From Bacteroidales bacterium (GTDB lineage: Bacteria; Bacteroidota; Bacteroidia; Bacteroidales; UBA1715): 41,117 nucleotides of DNA. The stretch covers positions 1 through 41,117 of the forward strand of contig JAITUU010000022.1 in assembly GCA_031286165.1 (NCBI GenBank), written 5' to 3'. This document shows positions 9,058-16,323 of the stretch, piece by piece; position 1 is the stretch's first letter; every line of letters begins with the position of its first letter. The notes under the pieces were generated by a model. That model saw nothing but the letters and a program-made list of their open reading frames with translations. It did not search any database and was not told the DNA's origin. The position numbers were made by a program, and so were the translations under genes.

Positions 9058-10443
9058 ATGGAAGAAAATAAAGAACAAGAAATACAGAAAGAGGTATCGG
9101 CAGAAGAGACTCCGCAGGCTGAAAAAGGAGAAACAACAGATTCTCAATCGGAAAATTCGCAGCAACCGGAAGAGCCGAAAATGCCGGAAATAACCTACCA
9201 AACGTTGGCTATTCTAATGAAAAACCTGCCCAACGGAAAGGTGAAAAAGGAGTATGAAGCCGAGTTTGACGTGGCAACGCTGAAAACCGAAAAAGGAAAT
9301 TCCATAGCAAGTGCCGAGTTTGAAGGATTGCAGGCAGTTGGGTTGGATTATTTCCCTGAAGAGAAGAAAATAAAGGGTATTCCCACCGCTGCGGGCGACC
9401 ATAAAATAACCATTCGCTATAAATTGGGCGATTGGACTGACGGGAAACCAGTTTTGCTGTACACCTTCACGCTCATTATCAACCCCGACCCGCGCGTTTT
9501 GTGGAACAACACACCGACACCCGAAACGATAGAGTACTACAAACCGGACAGCGACAAAGCGTTTGTGCAAGCAGGGGACAAAAATATGGCGGCAGCAAGC
9601 CAACGCGGACGTTCGCACGCCCACGAGGGAAACTCGCGCGATGACGATTTTGCCCTGCACTTCGATACGAAAACCGACTGGTATGCTCTGGTGGTTGCCG
9701 ATGGCGCAGGTTCGGCAAAATTCTCACGCGAGGGTGCTCGCATTGCCTGCCAAACTGCCAAAGAGATTTGTGAAGCGCAACTTTCCAAAGACGGCATTGC
9801 CGAAGTTTTGGATTTAGCCATTGCGGAATACCACAAAGACGATTCCGATAAAAATCGCATCGAATTGTACCAATCGCTGCACAGCGAAGTGCTGGCAAAA
9901 GCCGCGTGGAGTGCGTTTGAAAATATTGTTAAAGAAGCGCAAGCAAAAGTAGAACCGGTAAAGCAGAAAGAATATGCCACCACGCTGATTTTGAGCATTG
10001 CCAAAAAGTTTGAGTTCGGTTGGTTTGTCGGTGCGTGGTGGGTAGGCGATGGCGGCATTGGGATTTATCAAAAAGAGAATAACCAAGTGGAAATTTTGGG
10101 AGAACCTGACGGCGGCGAATTTGCCGGACAAACGCGCTTTCTCACTATGGGAGAAGAGATTTTCAAAGACCGCCAACGCACTTATTTTAAAATCGTAAAA
10201 GACTTTACCGCACTTGTACTAATGACGGACGGCATAACCGACCCGAAATTTGAAACCGATGCCAACCTCAAACGCATAGAGAAATGGAATGCTCTGTGGG
10301 AAGACCTGAACGGCGCAAACGAAGACGGCGTGAAGGTTGATTTCACGGACGACAACGCGCAGGCAGCCGACCAACTGTTGCGCTGGTTGGACTTTTGGTC
10401 GAAAGGAAATCACGATGACAGAACTATTGCAATTTTATACTGA
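9058..10443 (+). CDS. PP2C-type protein phosphatase with N-terminal Ig-like domain
   Basis: The protein has 461 residues. Residues 1-45 are acidic and low in complexity (rich in Glu, Gln and Pro). Residues about 46-150 form a beta-rich, putative-Ig-like segment (VGLDYFPEEKKIKGIPTAAGDHKITIRY), a fold normally seen outside the cell. The rest is a PP2C phosphatase with metal-binding motifs VVADGAGSA (near 211), VGDGGIG, LMTDGITD and the final HDDRTIAIL. There is no signal peptide, so it is cytosolic. It ends 5 nt before the kinase gene; the two are expected to act against each other on shared substrates, as in the TerY-P triad. The Ig-like fusion may be a docking module. Confidence 0.88.
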   Translation: MEENKEQEIQKEVSAEETPQAEKGETTDSQSENSQQPEEPKMPEITYQTLAILMKNLPNGKVKKEYEAEFDVATLKTEKGNSIASAEFEGLQAVGLDYFPEEKKIKGIPTAAGDHKITIRYKLGDWTDGKPVLLYTFTLIINPDPRVLWNNTPTPETIEYYKPDSDKAFVQAGDKNMAAASQRGRSHAHEGNSRDDDFALHFDTKTDWYALVVADGAGSAKFSREGARIACQTAKEICEAQLSKDGIAEVLDLAIAEYHKDDSDKNRIELYQSLHSEVLAKAAWSAFENIVKEAQAKVEPVKQKEYATTLILSIAKKFEFGWFVGAWWVGDGGIGIYQKENNQVEILGEPDGGEFAGQTRFLTMGEEIFKDRQRTYFKIVKDFTALVLMTDGITDPKFETDANLKRIEKWNALWEDLNGANEDGVKVDFTDDNAQAADQLLRWLDFWSKGNHDDRTIAILY

Positions 10444-10448
10444 AAAAC

Positions 10449-11942
10449 ATGGCAACCATCAAAATAAAAGCGACAGACGGCAGCGAGGTTGAGTTTGAGG
10501 ACATCATTATCGGGCAAGGCGGAATGAAAGATGTTTATTTCAGTCCCGACAAATCATACGTGGTGGCATTTTTTCGCGACAAACAGGATTTTAATGCCAA
10601 AGACCGTTTGCAAAACATTACAGGCATTTATCGCGAACGGATTTTCAATCAAATAGGCGGCGACTATTGGAAGGAACTCTATTGCTGGCCTACCAAAACT
10701 ATAGAACATAACGGCAAACTCGGTTTAGTGTGTCCCACGTATCAAAAGTATTTTTTCTTTGCCGTAGGCTCTATCAATAATGATATGCTCGGCATCAAGG
10801 GTAAGGAAAAAGAGGGTAAATGGTATGCTTCGGCAAAAAATCAAAACAAATTTCTTGCTCCGCAGGAGCGCGGCAATTGGTTCAACTATTTTCAGGTTTG
10901 CATCAATATCAGCCGTGCCGTGCGCCGACTGCACGCGGCGGGCTTGGCTCACTCCGATTTGTCGTACAAAAACGTGTTGATAGACCCTACTACCGGTCGT
11001 GCCGCCATTATCGACATTGACGGATTGGTGGTACCGGGAAAATTTCCGCCCGATGTGCTCGGTACGCCCGATTTCATTGCATCCGAAGTGATAAAAACCA
11101 AACATTTAGCCAAAAATGATACGGCGCGATGTCTGCCAAACATTGCGACAGACCGGCACGCCCTTGCCGTACTGATTTATATGTACCTGCTTTATCGCCA
11201 CCCGCTGCGTGGCGGAAAAGTGTGGGATACCGACCCGGCAAAAGACGAAGATTTGTCTATGGGCGAAAAAGCACTGTTTGTGGAGCACCCCACCGATACG
11301 ACAAATCGTGTAAAAGTGAGCGACTTGCAACCCTCGCAACTGCCGCAGGGCGACCCGGCAAAAATCCCCTATGCGGTGTGTGGTCCCTATTTGAAAAAAC
11401 TCTTCGACCGCGCTTTTATAGATGGTTTGCACAACCCTTGCAACCGTCCTTCGGCGCAAGAATGGGAAGACGCATTGCTGAAAACGGTCGATTTGATGCA
11501 ACCTTGCCAAAATCCGAATTGCTGGCACAAGTGGTTTGTTTTCGACAATACCTCCAAACCCAAGTGTCCTTTTTGCGGTACGGAATACAAAGGGCAACTG
11601 CCGGTACTCAACCTCTACTCTTCGCGCAAGGTGGGTTCATTTACGCCGGAAGATTATAGGGTTATGGTCTATCACAATCAATACCTCTATGCGTGGCACG
11701 TCAATCGTAACCTTTCGCCAAATGAAAAACTGACCGCCGGGCAGAAAAAACCTGTGGGCTACTTCGTTTTCCACAACAATAAATGGCTTTTCGTGAACCA
11801 AACTCTGACCGATTTGGAAGACAAAACGGAGAATAGAAAAATCCCGATAGGGCAGGCGGTGGAACTGACGGACGGCAAACAGATACTCCTCTCAAAAGAA
11901 GAGGGCGGACGGCTTATCGTTGTGCAATTAGCGAATGGTTAA
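10449..11942 (+). CDS. Ter-module Ser/Thr protein kinase with zinc ribbon
   Basis: The 497-residue protein begins with a kinase domain. The glycine loop is IGQGGMKDVY (about 21-30), the catalytic loop LAHSDLSYKNVLID (near 165-178) and the metal-binding motif is DIDG where DFG is usual. The beta-3 strand reads VVAFFRDK, so the lysine of the VAIK motif is not at its normal place. After the kinase domain comes a four-cysteine zinc ribbon (two C-x4/5-C and C-x2-C pairs, near residues 354-380), then a C-terminal beta-rich domain of about 110 residues. It belongs with the phosphatase and vWA proteins of Ter systems. Autokinase activity is inferred; the unusual lysine position leaves some doubt. Confidence 0.86.
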   Translation: MATIKIKATDGSEVEFEDIIIGQGGMKDVYFSPDKSYVVAFFRDKQDFNAKDRLQNITGIYRERIFNQIGGDYWKELYCWPTKTIEHNGKLGLVCPTYQKYFFFAVGSINNDMLGIKGKEKEGKWYASAKNQNKFLAPQERGNWFNYFQVCINISRAVRRLHAAGLAHSDLSYKNVLIDPTTGRAAIIDIDGLVVPGKFPPDVLGTPDFIASEVIKTKHLAKNDTARCLPNIATDRHALAVLIYMYLLYRHPLRGGKVWDTDPAKDEDLSMGEKALFVEHPTDTTNRVKVSDLQPSQLPQGDPAKIPYAVCGPYLKKLFDRAFIDGLHNPCNRPSAQEWEDALLKTVDLMQPCQNPNCWHKWFVFDNTSKPKCPFCGTEYKGQLPVLNLYSSRKVGSFTPEDYRVMVYHNQYLYAWHVNRNLSPNEKLTAGQKKPVGYFVFHNNKWLFVNQTLTDLEDKTENRKIPIGQAVELTDGKQILLSKEEGGRLIVVQLANG

Positions 11943-11950
11943 AAAAACAT

Positions 11951-11985
11951 AAAACGAAAATCGAAATAAACTCAAAACGAAAATC
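11951..11985 (+). repeat. 12-bp direct repeat upstream of the P-type ATPase
   Basis: AAAACGAAAATC occurs twice, at 11951-11962 and 11974-11985, 23 bp apart (about two helical turns), just before a -7 element. This layout would suit a dimeric regulator, but A-rich intergenic sequence can repeat by chance. Confidence 0.45.
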
Positions 11986-11991
11986 AATAAA

Positions 11992-11999
11992 TAACTTTG
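11992..11999 (+). promoter_or_regulatory. -7 element (TAACTTTG) directly before the ATPase gene
   Basis: TAACTTTG matches the TAnnTTTG consensus and ends 7 nt before the ATG at 12007. If used, transcription would start almost at the start codon and give a nearly leaderless mRNA. No clear -33 element is seen. Confidence 0.4.
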
Positions 12000-12006
12000 T
12001 ATTATT

Positions 12007-14712
12007 ATGAACACAACTCAAAAATCCTCTCATCATCACATTGGGCTGACCGATGCGCAAGTGCTCGAAAGCCGGGCAAAACACGGCGAAAATATCCTCA
12101 CGCCGCCCGAAAAAGAGCCGCTGTGGAAACAATTTTTGGAAAAGTTTACCGACCCTATCATCATCATTCTGTTGGTGGCATTGGTGCTTTCGGTGGGCGT
12201 TTCGTGCTATGAATTTTTGTCGGGACACGCCTCTGCAAGTACCTTTCTCGAACCGGCGGGGATTCTCGTAGCCGTGTTGCTCGCTACGGTGGTTGGCTTT
12301 TGCTTTGAATTGAGTGCCAACAAAAAGTTCGATATTCTCAACCAAGTGAATGACGACACGTTGGTCAAAGTAATCCGCAACGAAAACGTCTGCGAAATTG
12401 CCAAACGAGAAATCGTGGTGGGCGATGTGGTGCTACTCGAAGCGGGCGAAGAGGTGCCTGCCGATGGCGAACTGCTCGAAGCCGTGTCGATGCAAATCAA
12501 CGAATCGACACTCACGGGCGAGCCGGTAATCCGCAAAACCACCAACCCGGCGGAGTTCAGCACGGAATCGACCTATCCGTCAAACCACGCCATGAAGGGT
12601 ACTTCCGTAGCCGATGGGCACGGCGTGATGCGTGTACTCAACGTGGGCGATGCCACCGAATACGGCAAGGTGTATGAGGGTGCGCAGATTGACAGCAGCG
12701 TAGAAACACCACTCAACCAACAGTTGGATAAGTTGGCAGACCTTATCACGAAGGCGAGTTATGTGCTTGCGGGGTTGATTATCGTTGGGCGAATGTTGCA
12801 ATACTTCTCCGCCACAGGGTGGACGGTGGACAGTTGGATTTCCTTTGGCGGCTACGCGCTCAATACGGTGATGATAGCCGTTACGCTCATTGTGGTTGCC
12901 GTGCCGGAGGGTCTTCCTATGGCGGTTACGCTCAGCCTCGCATTGAGTATGAAGCGTATGCTTAGCACCAACAACCTTGTGCGCAAAATGCACGCTTGCG
13001 AAACGATGGGTGCCACCACCGTGATTTGCACCGACAAAACCGGTACGCTCACCCAAAACCAGATGAAAGTGTATGAAATAAATTTCTACGGAAGCGAAGG
13101 CATTACGGATATTATTAAGGAAGGGCTTTCGGTCAATTCCACTGCCTATCTCGATTTTTCGGATGCCTCAAAAATAAAAGCATTGGGCAATCCTACCGAA
13201 GGTGCTTTGTTGCTTTGGTTGCACAGCAATGGAATAAATTACCTCACCTTGCGCGAAAATGCGGAAGTGGTAGAGCAACTTACTTTTTCGACCGAACGCA
13301 AATATATGGCTACTATTGTACAGTCGCCGTTGTTGGGCAAAAAAGTATTGTATGTAAAAGGAGCCTCCGAAATATTATTTGATTTTTGCAAAAATATTCC
13401 TGTTGAAAAAGAAAAAATTCAGGCGCAACTGCTTGCCTATCAAAACAAGGCAATGCGCACATTGGGTTTTGCCTATCAGATTATTGACGAAAACGATGAA
13501 ACGGCATACTTTCACGAGGGCAAATTGCAAAACGCCAATCTTACCTTTGCGGGCATTGTGGCAATCGCCGACCCACTCCGCTCAGATGTGCCCGATGCGG
13601 TGAAAACCTGCCTCCATGCGGGTATCGGCGTGAAAATAGTTACCGGCGACACTCCGGGAACGGCAAAAGAAATCGGTCGCCAAATCGGACTGTGGGCGGA
13701 AAACGAACCGGAGCAAAACCACCTCACCGGCGCGGAATTTGCCGCAATGGACGACAAAACCCTGTTGGAGCGCATTTTGGATTTGAAAATCCTCTCACGC
13801 GCACGCCCTATGGACAAACAACGCTTGGTGCAACTGCTGCAACAAAAAAATCAAGTGGTTGCCGTAACCGGCGATGGCACCAACGATGCGCCTGCCCTCA
13901 ACGCCGCCCAAGTGGGACTTTCGATGGGCGATGGCACCTCCGTAGCAAAAGAGGCGAGCGACATCACCATTCTCGACAACTCCTTCGGCAGCATCAGCCG
14001 CGCCGTGCTTTGGGGGCGTTCGCTCTACCAAAATATTCAGCGGTTTATCCTGTTCCAACTCACGATTAACGTAGCCGCCTGCCTCATTGTGCTTATTGGC
14101 GCATTTCTCGGCACGGAATCTCCGCTCACCGTTACGCAAATGCTCTGGGTAAACCTCATTATGGACACCTTTGCCGCCCTTGCCTTAGCATCGCTTCCGC
14201 CGAACGCTCGCGTAATGAACGACCAGCCAAGAAAAGCCGAAGACCATATTATCAGTCGCAAAATGGCGAAAAACATTCTCAGTGTGGGGCTGTTTTTTGT
14301 GGTGCTGCTCTTCGGGTTGGTACAATACTTCAAACACGCCGACCTGACTTCGCTCACCGAATTTAGCGTGTCGGAGTTTGCCGCCTCGTTCTTCGATTTC
14401 AGTCGCGGCAACGGACTTTCGCCATACGAACTTTCGTTGTTCTTCACCATTTTCGTGATGTTGCAATTCTGGAATATGTTCAACGCCAAAGCATTTATGA
14501 GCGGCAAATCGGCATTTCACAACCTTGCGCAAAACAAAGGCTTGCTATCGGTAGCCCTCATTATTGCAGTAGGGCAGTGGCTCATTGTTAGCATTGGCGG
14601 TGAAATGTTCAACGTAGTTCCGCTCAAAGCAGTTGATTGGGCAATCATCATCGGAGCCACTTCGCTCGTGCTGTGGGTGGGCGAGGTTGTACGGATGATG
14701 TGTAAGAAGTAA
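12007..14712 (+). CDS. P-type ATPase, calcium-translocating (PMCA-like, type IIB)
   Basis: The 901-residue protein is full length for a type II P-ATPase. It has an N-terminal cation-ATPase domain (GLTDAQVLESRAKHGEN), the ion-pathway motif VPEGLPMAVTLSLALSMKRM near 299-318 typical of Ca2+ pumps, the phosphorylation site CTDKTGTLT with Asp343, the hinge TGDGTNDAPALN near 621, and C-terminal membrane helices including NLIMDTFAALALA. It should use ATP to move Ca2+ out of the cytosol. It lies 64 nt after the kinase gene, possibly with its own promoter, and a terminator follows. Placing a Ca2+ pump beside Ca2+-binding TerD proteins suggests the module handles or senses calcium. Ion specificity is inferred from motifs. 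Confidence 0.92.
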   Translation: MNTTQKSSHHHIGLTDAQVLESRAKHGENILTPPEKEPLWKQFLEKFTDPIIIILLVALVLSVGVSCYEFLSGHASASTFLEPAGILVAVLLATVVGFCFELSANKKFDILNQVNDDTLVKVIRNENVCEIAKREIVVGDVVLLEAGEEVPADGELLEAVSMQINESTLTGEPVIRKTTNPAEFSTESTYPSNHAMKGTSVADGHGVMRVLNVGDATEYGKVYEGAQIDSSVETPLNQQLDKLADLITKASYVLAGLIIVGRMLQYFSATGWTVDSWISFGGYALNTVMIAVTLIVVAVPEGLPMAVTLSLALSMKRMLSTNNLVRKMHACETMGATTVICTDKTGTLTQNQMKVYEINFYGSEGITDIIKEGLSVNSTAYLDFSDASKIKALGNPTEGALLLWLHSNGINYLTLRENAEVVEQLTFSTERKYMATIVQSPLLGKKVLYVKGASEILFDFCKNIPVEKEKIQAQLLAYQNKAMRTLGFAYQIIDENDETAYFHEGKLQNANLTFAGIVAIADPLRSDVPDAVKTCLHAGIGVKIVTGDTPGTAKEIGRQIGLWAENEPEQNHLTGAEFAAMDDKTLLERILDLKILSRARPMDKQRLVQLLQQKNQVVAVTGDGTNDAPALNAAQVGLSMGDGTSVAKEASDITILDNSFGSISRAVLWGRSLYQNIQRFILFQLTINVAACLIVLIGAFLGTESPLTVTQMLWVNLIMDTFAALALASLPPNARVMNDQPRKAEDHIISRKMAKNILSVGLFFVVLLFGLVQYFKHADLTSLTEFSVSEFAASFFDFSRGNGLSPYELSLFFTIFVMLQFWNMFNAKAFMSGKSAFHNLAQNKGLLSVALIIAVGQWLIVSIGGEMFNVVPLKAVDWAIIIGATSLVLWVGEVVRMMCKK

Positions 14713-14735
14713 CGAATAGCAACAGACAGAGCCTT

Positions 14736-14772
14736 AAAAAATCCTCACATTCAAACAATGTGGGGATTTTTT
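14736..14772 (+). terminator. Intrinsic terminator after the Ter/ATPase operon
   Basis: A 16-bp stem (14736-14751 with 14757-14772, one G-U pair, 5-nt loop) has A-rich and T-rich arms, so it could work in both directions. It closes the long module that began at 5000. Confidence 0.85.
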
Positions 14773-14807
14773 GCTGATTGAGATAATGAGTTTTCATAAA
14801 ATTACAG

Positions 14808-14815
14808 TATGTTTG
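14808..14815 (+). promoter_or_regulatory. -7 element (TATGTTTG) for the AlbA_2 gene
   Basis: A perfect TAnnTTTG match ends 21 nt before the ATG at 14837. It lies inside the longer open frame from 14771, which argues that the upstream ATG is not the true start. Confidence 0.5.
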
Positions 14816-14836
14816 TTCTCCGAATATTTTTTAATA

Positions 14837-16159
14837 ATGCCCGAAACTCAAAACATAGAATATAAATCCGTTTGGAAAGACGAGTATTTGAGATGGATAT
14901 GCGGTTTTGCCAATGCGCAAGGCGGACGAATTTTCATAGGAAAAGACAATGACGGAAATATTGTAGGCGTGAAAAACGCTAAAAAATTATTGGAAGATTT
15001 ACCGAATAAAATAACCTCTATTTTGGGTATTGTTGCCGATGTAAATTTGCACAAAACAGAACAAGGAGATTATATCGAAATTGCTGTGGAGTCGCAGTTC
15101 AATGCAGTGAATTACAAAGGCGAGTATCATTTTCGCAGCGGTAGCACAAAGCAAGAATTAAAAGGTGCTGCATTGGATAATTTTTTGCTAAAAAAGCAAG
15201 GAAAACATTGGGATAGCGTATCTATTCCCAATGTGGCGATAGAGGATTTGTCTTTAATTGCTCTGCAACGATTTCGCAACGAAGCCGCCAAAAGCGGTCG
15301 GGTTGATGAAGAGGTGTTGAATGACGATACCAAACATTTATTGCAAGATTTACATTTGATAGACAATGATTCGGGCAATTTGAAACGAGCGGCAATTTTG
15401 CTTTTTCATCATAATCCCGAAAAATTTGTAACAGGCGCATATATAAAAATCGGTTTTTTTCAAAGCGATGATGACGAATTGGCATTTCAAGACGAAATAC
15501 ACGGTTCGCTCATGGAGCAAATCGACAAGGCTTTCGATTTGCTGAAAAGTAAATATATTGTTTATGCCATTTCGTATGAGGGCGTTTCACGGCGTGAAAA
15601 ACCAACATTCCCGATAGCCGCTTTGCGTGAAAGTCTTTTGAATGCCATTGCTCACAAGGACTATGCTTCGGGCATTCCTATTCAAATAAGTGTATATTCC
15701 GACCGCATTGTTTTTTGGAATTCGGGAGAGTTGCCTCGCGCCATAACCATTGAAAAACTTTTGCAAAAGCACCCTTCTATTCCTTATAATCCGGATATTG
15801 CCAACACGCTTTTTCGTAGCGGAGATATAGAAACATGGGGAAGAGGGTATCGGAAAATCATTAAATCGGTGTTGAAAAACAAGCAACTACCGCCTATGAT
15901 AAGAAATGTAGGCGGCATAATGCTGACTTATTACACCAATACGCACACCCAACTGAAAGCGGAAAATATGGACGGGAAAACGATACAAATTATAGAATAT
16001 GTGATTGCCAATGGAAGTATCAACAATTCAGAAGTGCAGAAACTATTGAATATGAGCAAACCGACTGCAACACGTTTACTCAAACAAGCAGAAAAATGGT
16101 TGGAAATGAAAAATGTGGGAAGAAGGGGCGTGGAATACTATTTTAAACAAGAGTTTTAA
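14837..16159 (+). CDS. AlbA_2 / HATPase-fold protein with C-terminal winged helix
   Basis: The frame is open from 14771, but I choose the ATG at 14837 (MPETQNIEYKS): the family begins with this ExxxxEfK-like motif and a promoter element lies between the two ATGs. The resulting 440-residue protein has an AlbA_2 (Schlafen-like) domain (IEYKSVWKDEYLRWICGFANAQGGRIFIG), a central region, a GHKL-type ATPase segment (ESLLNAIAHKDY and IVFWNSGELP) and a C-terminal winged helix (INNSEVQKLLNMSKPTATRLLKQ). Such proteins are often labelled transcriptional regulators or RecG-like helicases, though no helicase motifs are present. It is a single-gene unit between two terminator-like hairpins; DNA binding is inferred. 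Confidence 0.82.
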   Translation: MPETQNIEYKSVWKDEYLRWICGFANAQGGRIFIGKDNDGNIVGVKNAKKLLEDLPNKITSILGIVADVNLHKTEQGDYIEIAVESQFNAVNYKGEYHFRSGSTKQELKGAALDNFLLKKQGKHWDSVSIPNVAIEDLSLIALQRFRNEAAKSGRVDEEVLNDDTKHLLQDLHLIDNDSGNLKRAAILLFHHNPEKFVTGAYIKIGFFQSDDDELAFQDEIHGSLMEQIDKAFDLLKSKYIVYAISYEGVSRREKPTFPIAALRESLLNAIAHKDYASGIPIQISVYSDRIVFWNSGELPRAITIEKLLQKHPSIPYNPDIANTLFRSGDIETWGRGYRKIIKSVLKNKQLPPMIRNVGGIMLTYYTNTHTQLKAENMDGKTIQIIEYVIANGSINNSEVQKLLNMSKPTATRLLKQAEKWLEMKNVGRRGVEYYFKQEF

Positions 16160-16254
16160 TGGCTCATTAATGGCTCATTAATGCTTCTATATAAGCAAAC
16201 AAAAGCACGCAACCGATTGATTTTGTTGCGTTTATAAAAACGTTTAATGGCTCA
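16156..16254. repeat. Three copies of TTAATGGCTCA plus a small hairpin
   Basis: TTAATGGCTCA occurs in tandem at 16156-16166 and 16167-16177, and again at 16244-16254. Between them a 7-bp stem, ACGCAAC (16207-16213) with GTTGCGT (16225-16231), is followed by TTTATAAAAA and may act as a weak terminator. No gene fits in the 164-nt gap. Confidence 0.5.
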
Positions 16255-16323
16255 CAATAGAAATATAAAAAAATGAGAATAAAAAATTATAAATTAACCA
16301 CTAACCATTAATCATAAAAAATC

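Noticed and set aside
5000..14712. Idea that the Ter module is part of a prophage or plasmid island
   Set aside because: No integrase, transposase, tRNA-edge or attachment repeats flank it, and base composition looks like its neighbours by eye.
14771..14836. Upstream start for the AlbA_2 protein
   Set aside because: The extra 22 residues precede the conserved family start, and a -7 promoter element lies inside them.
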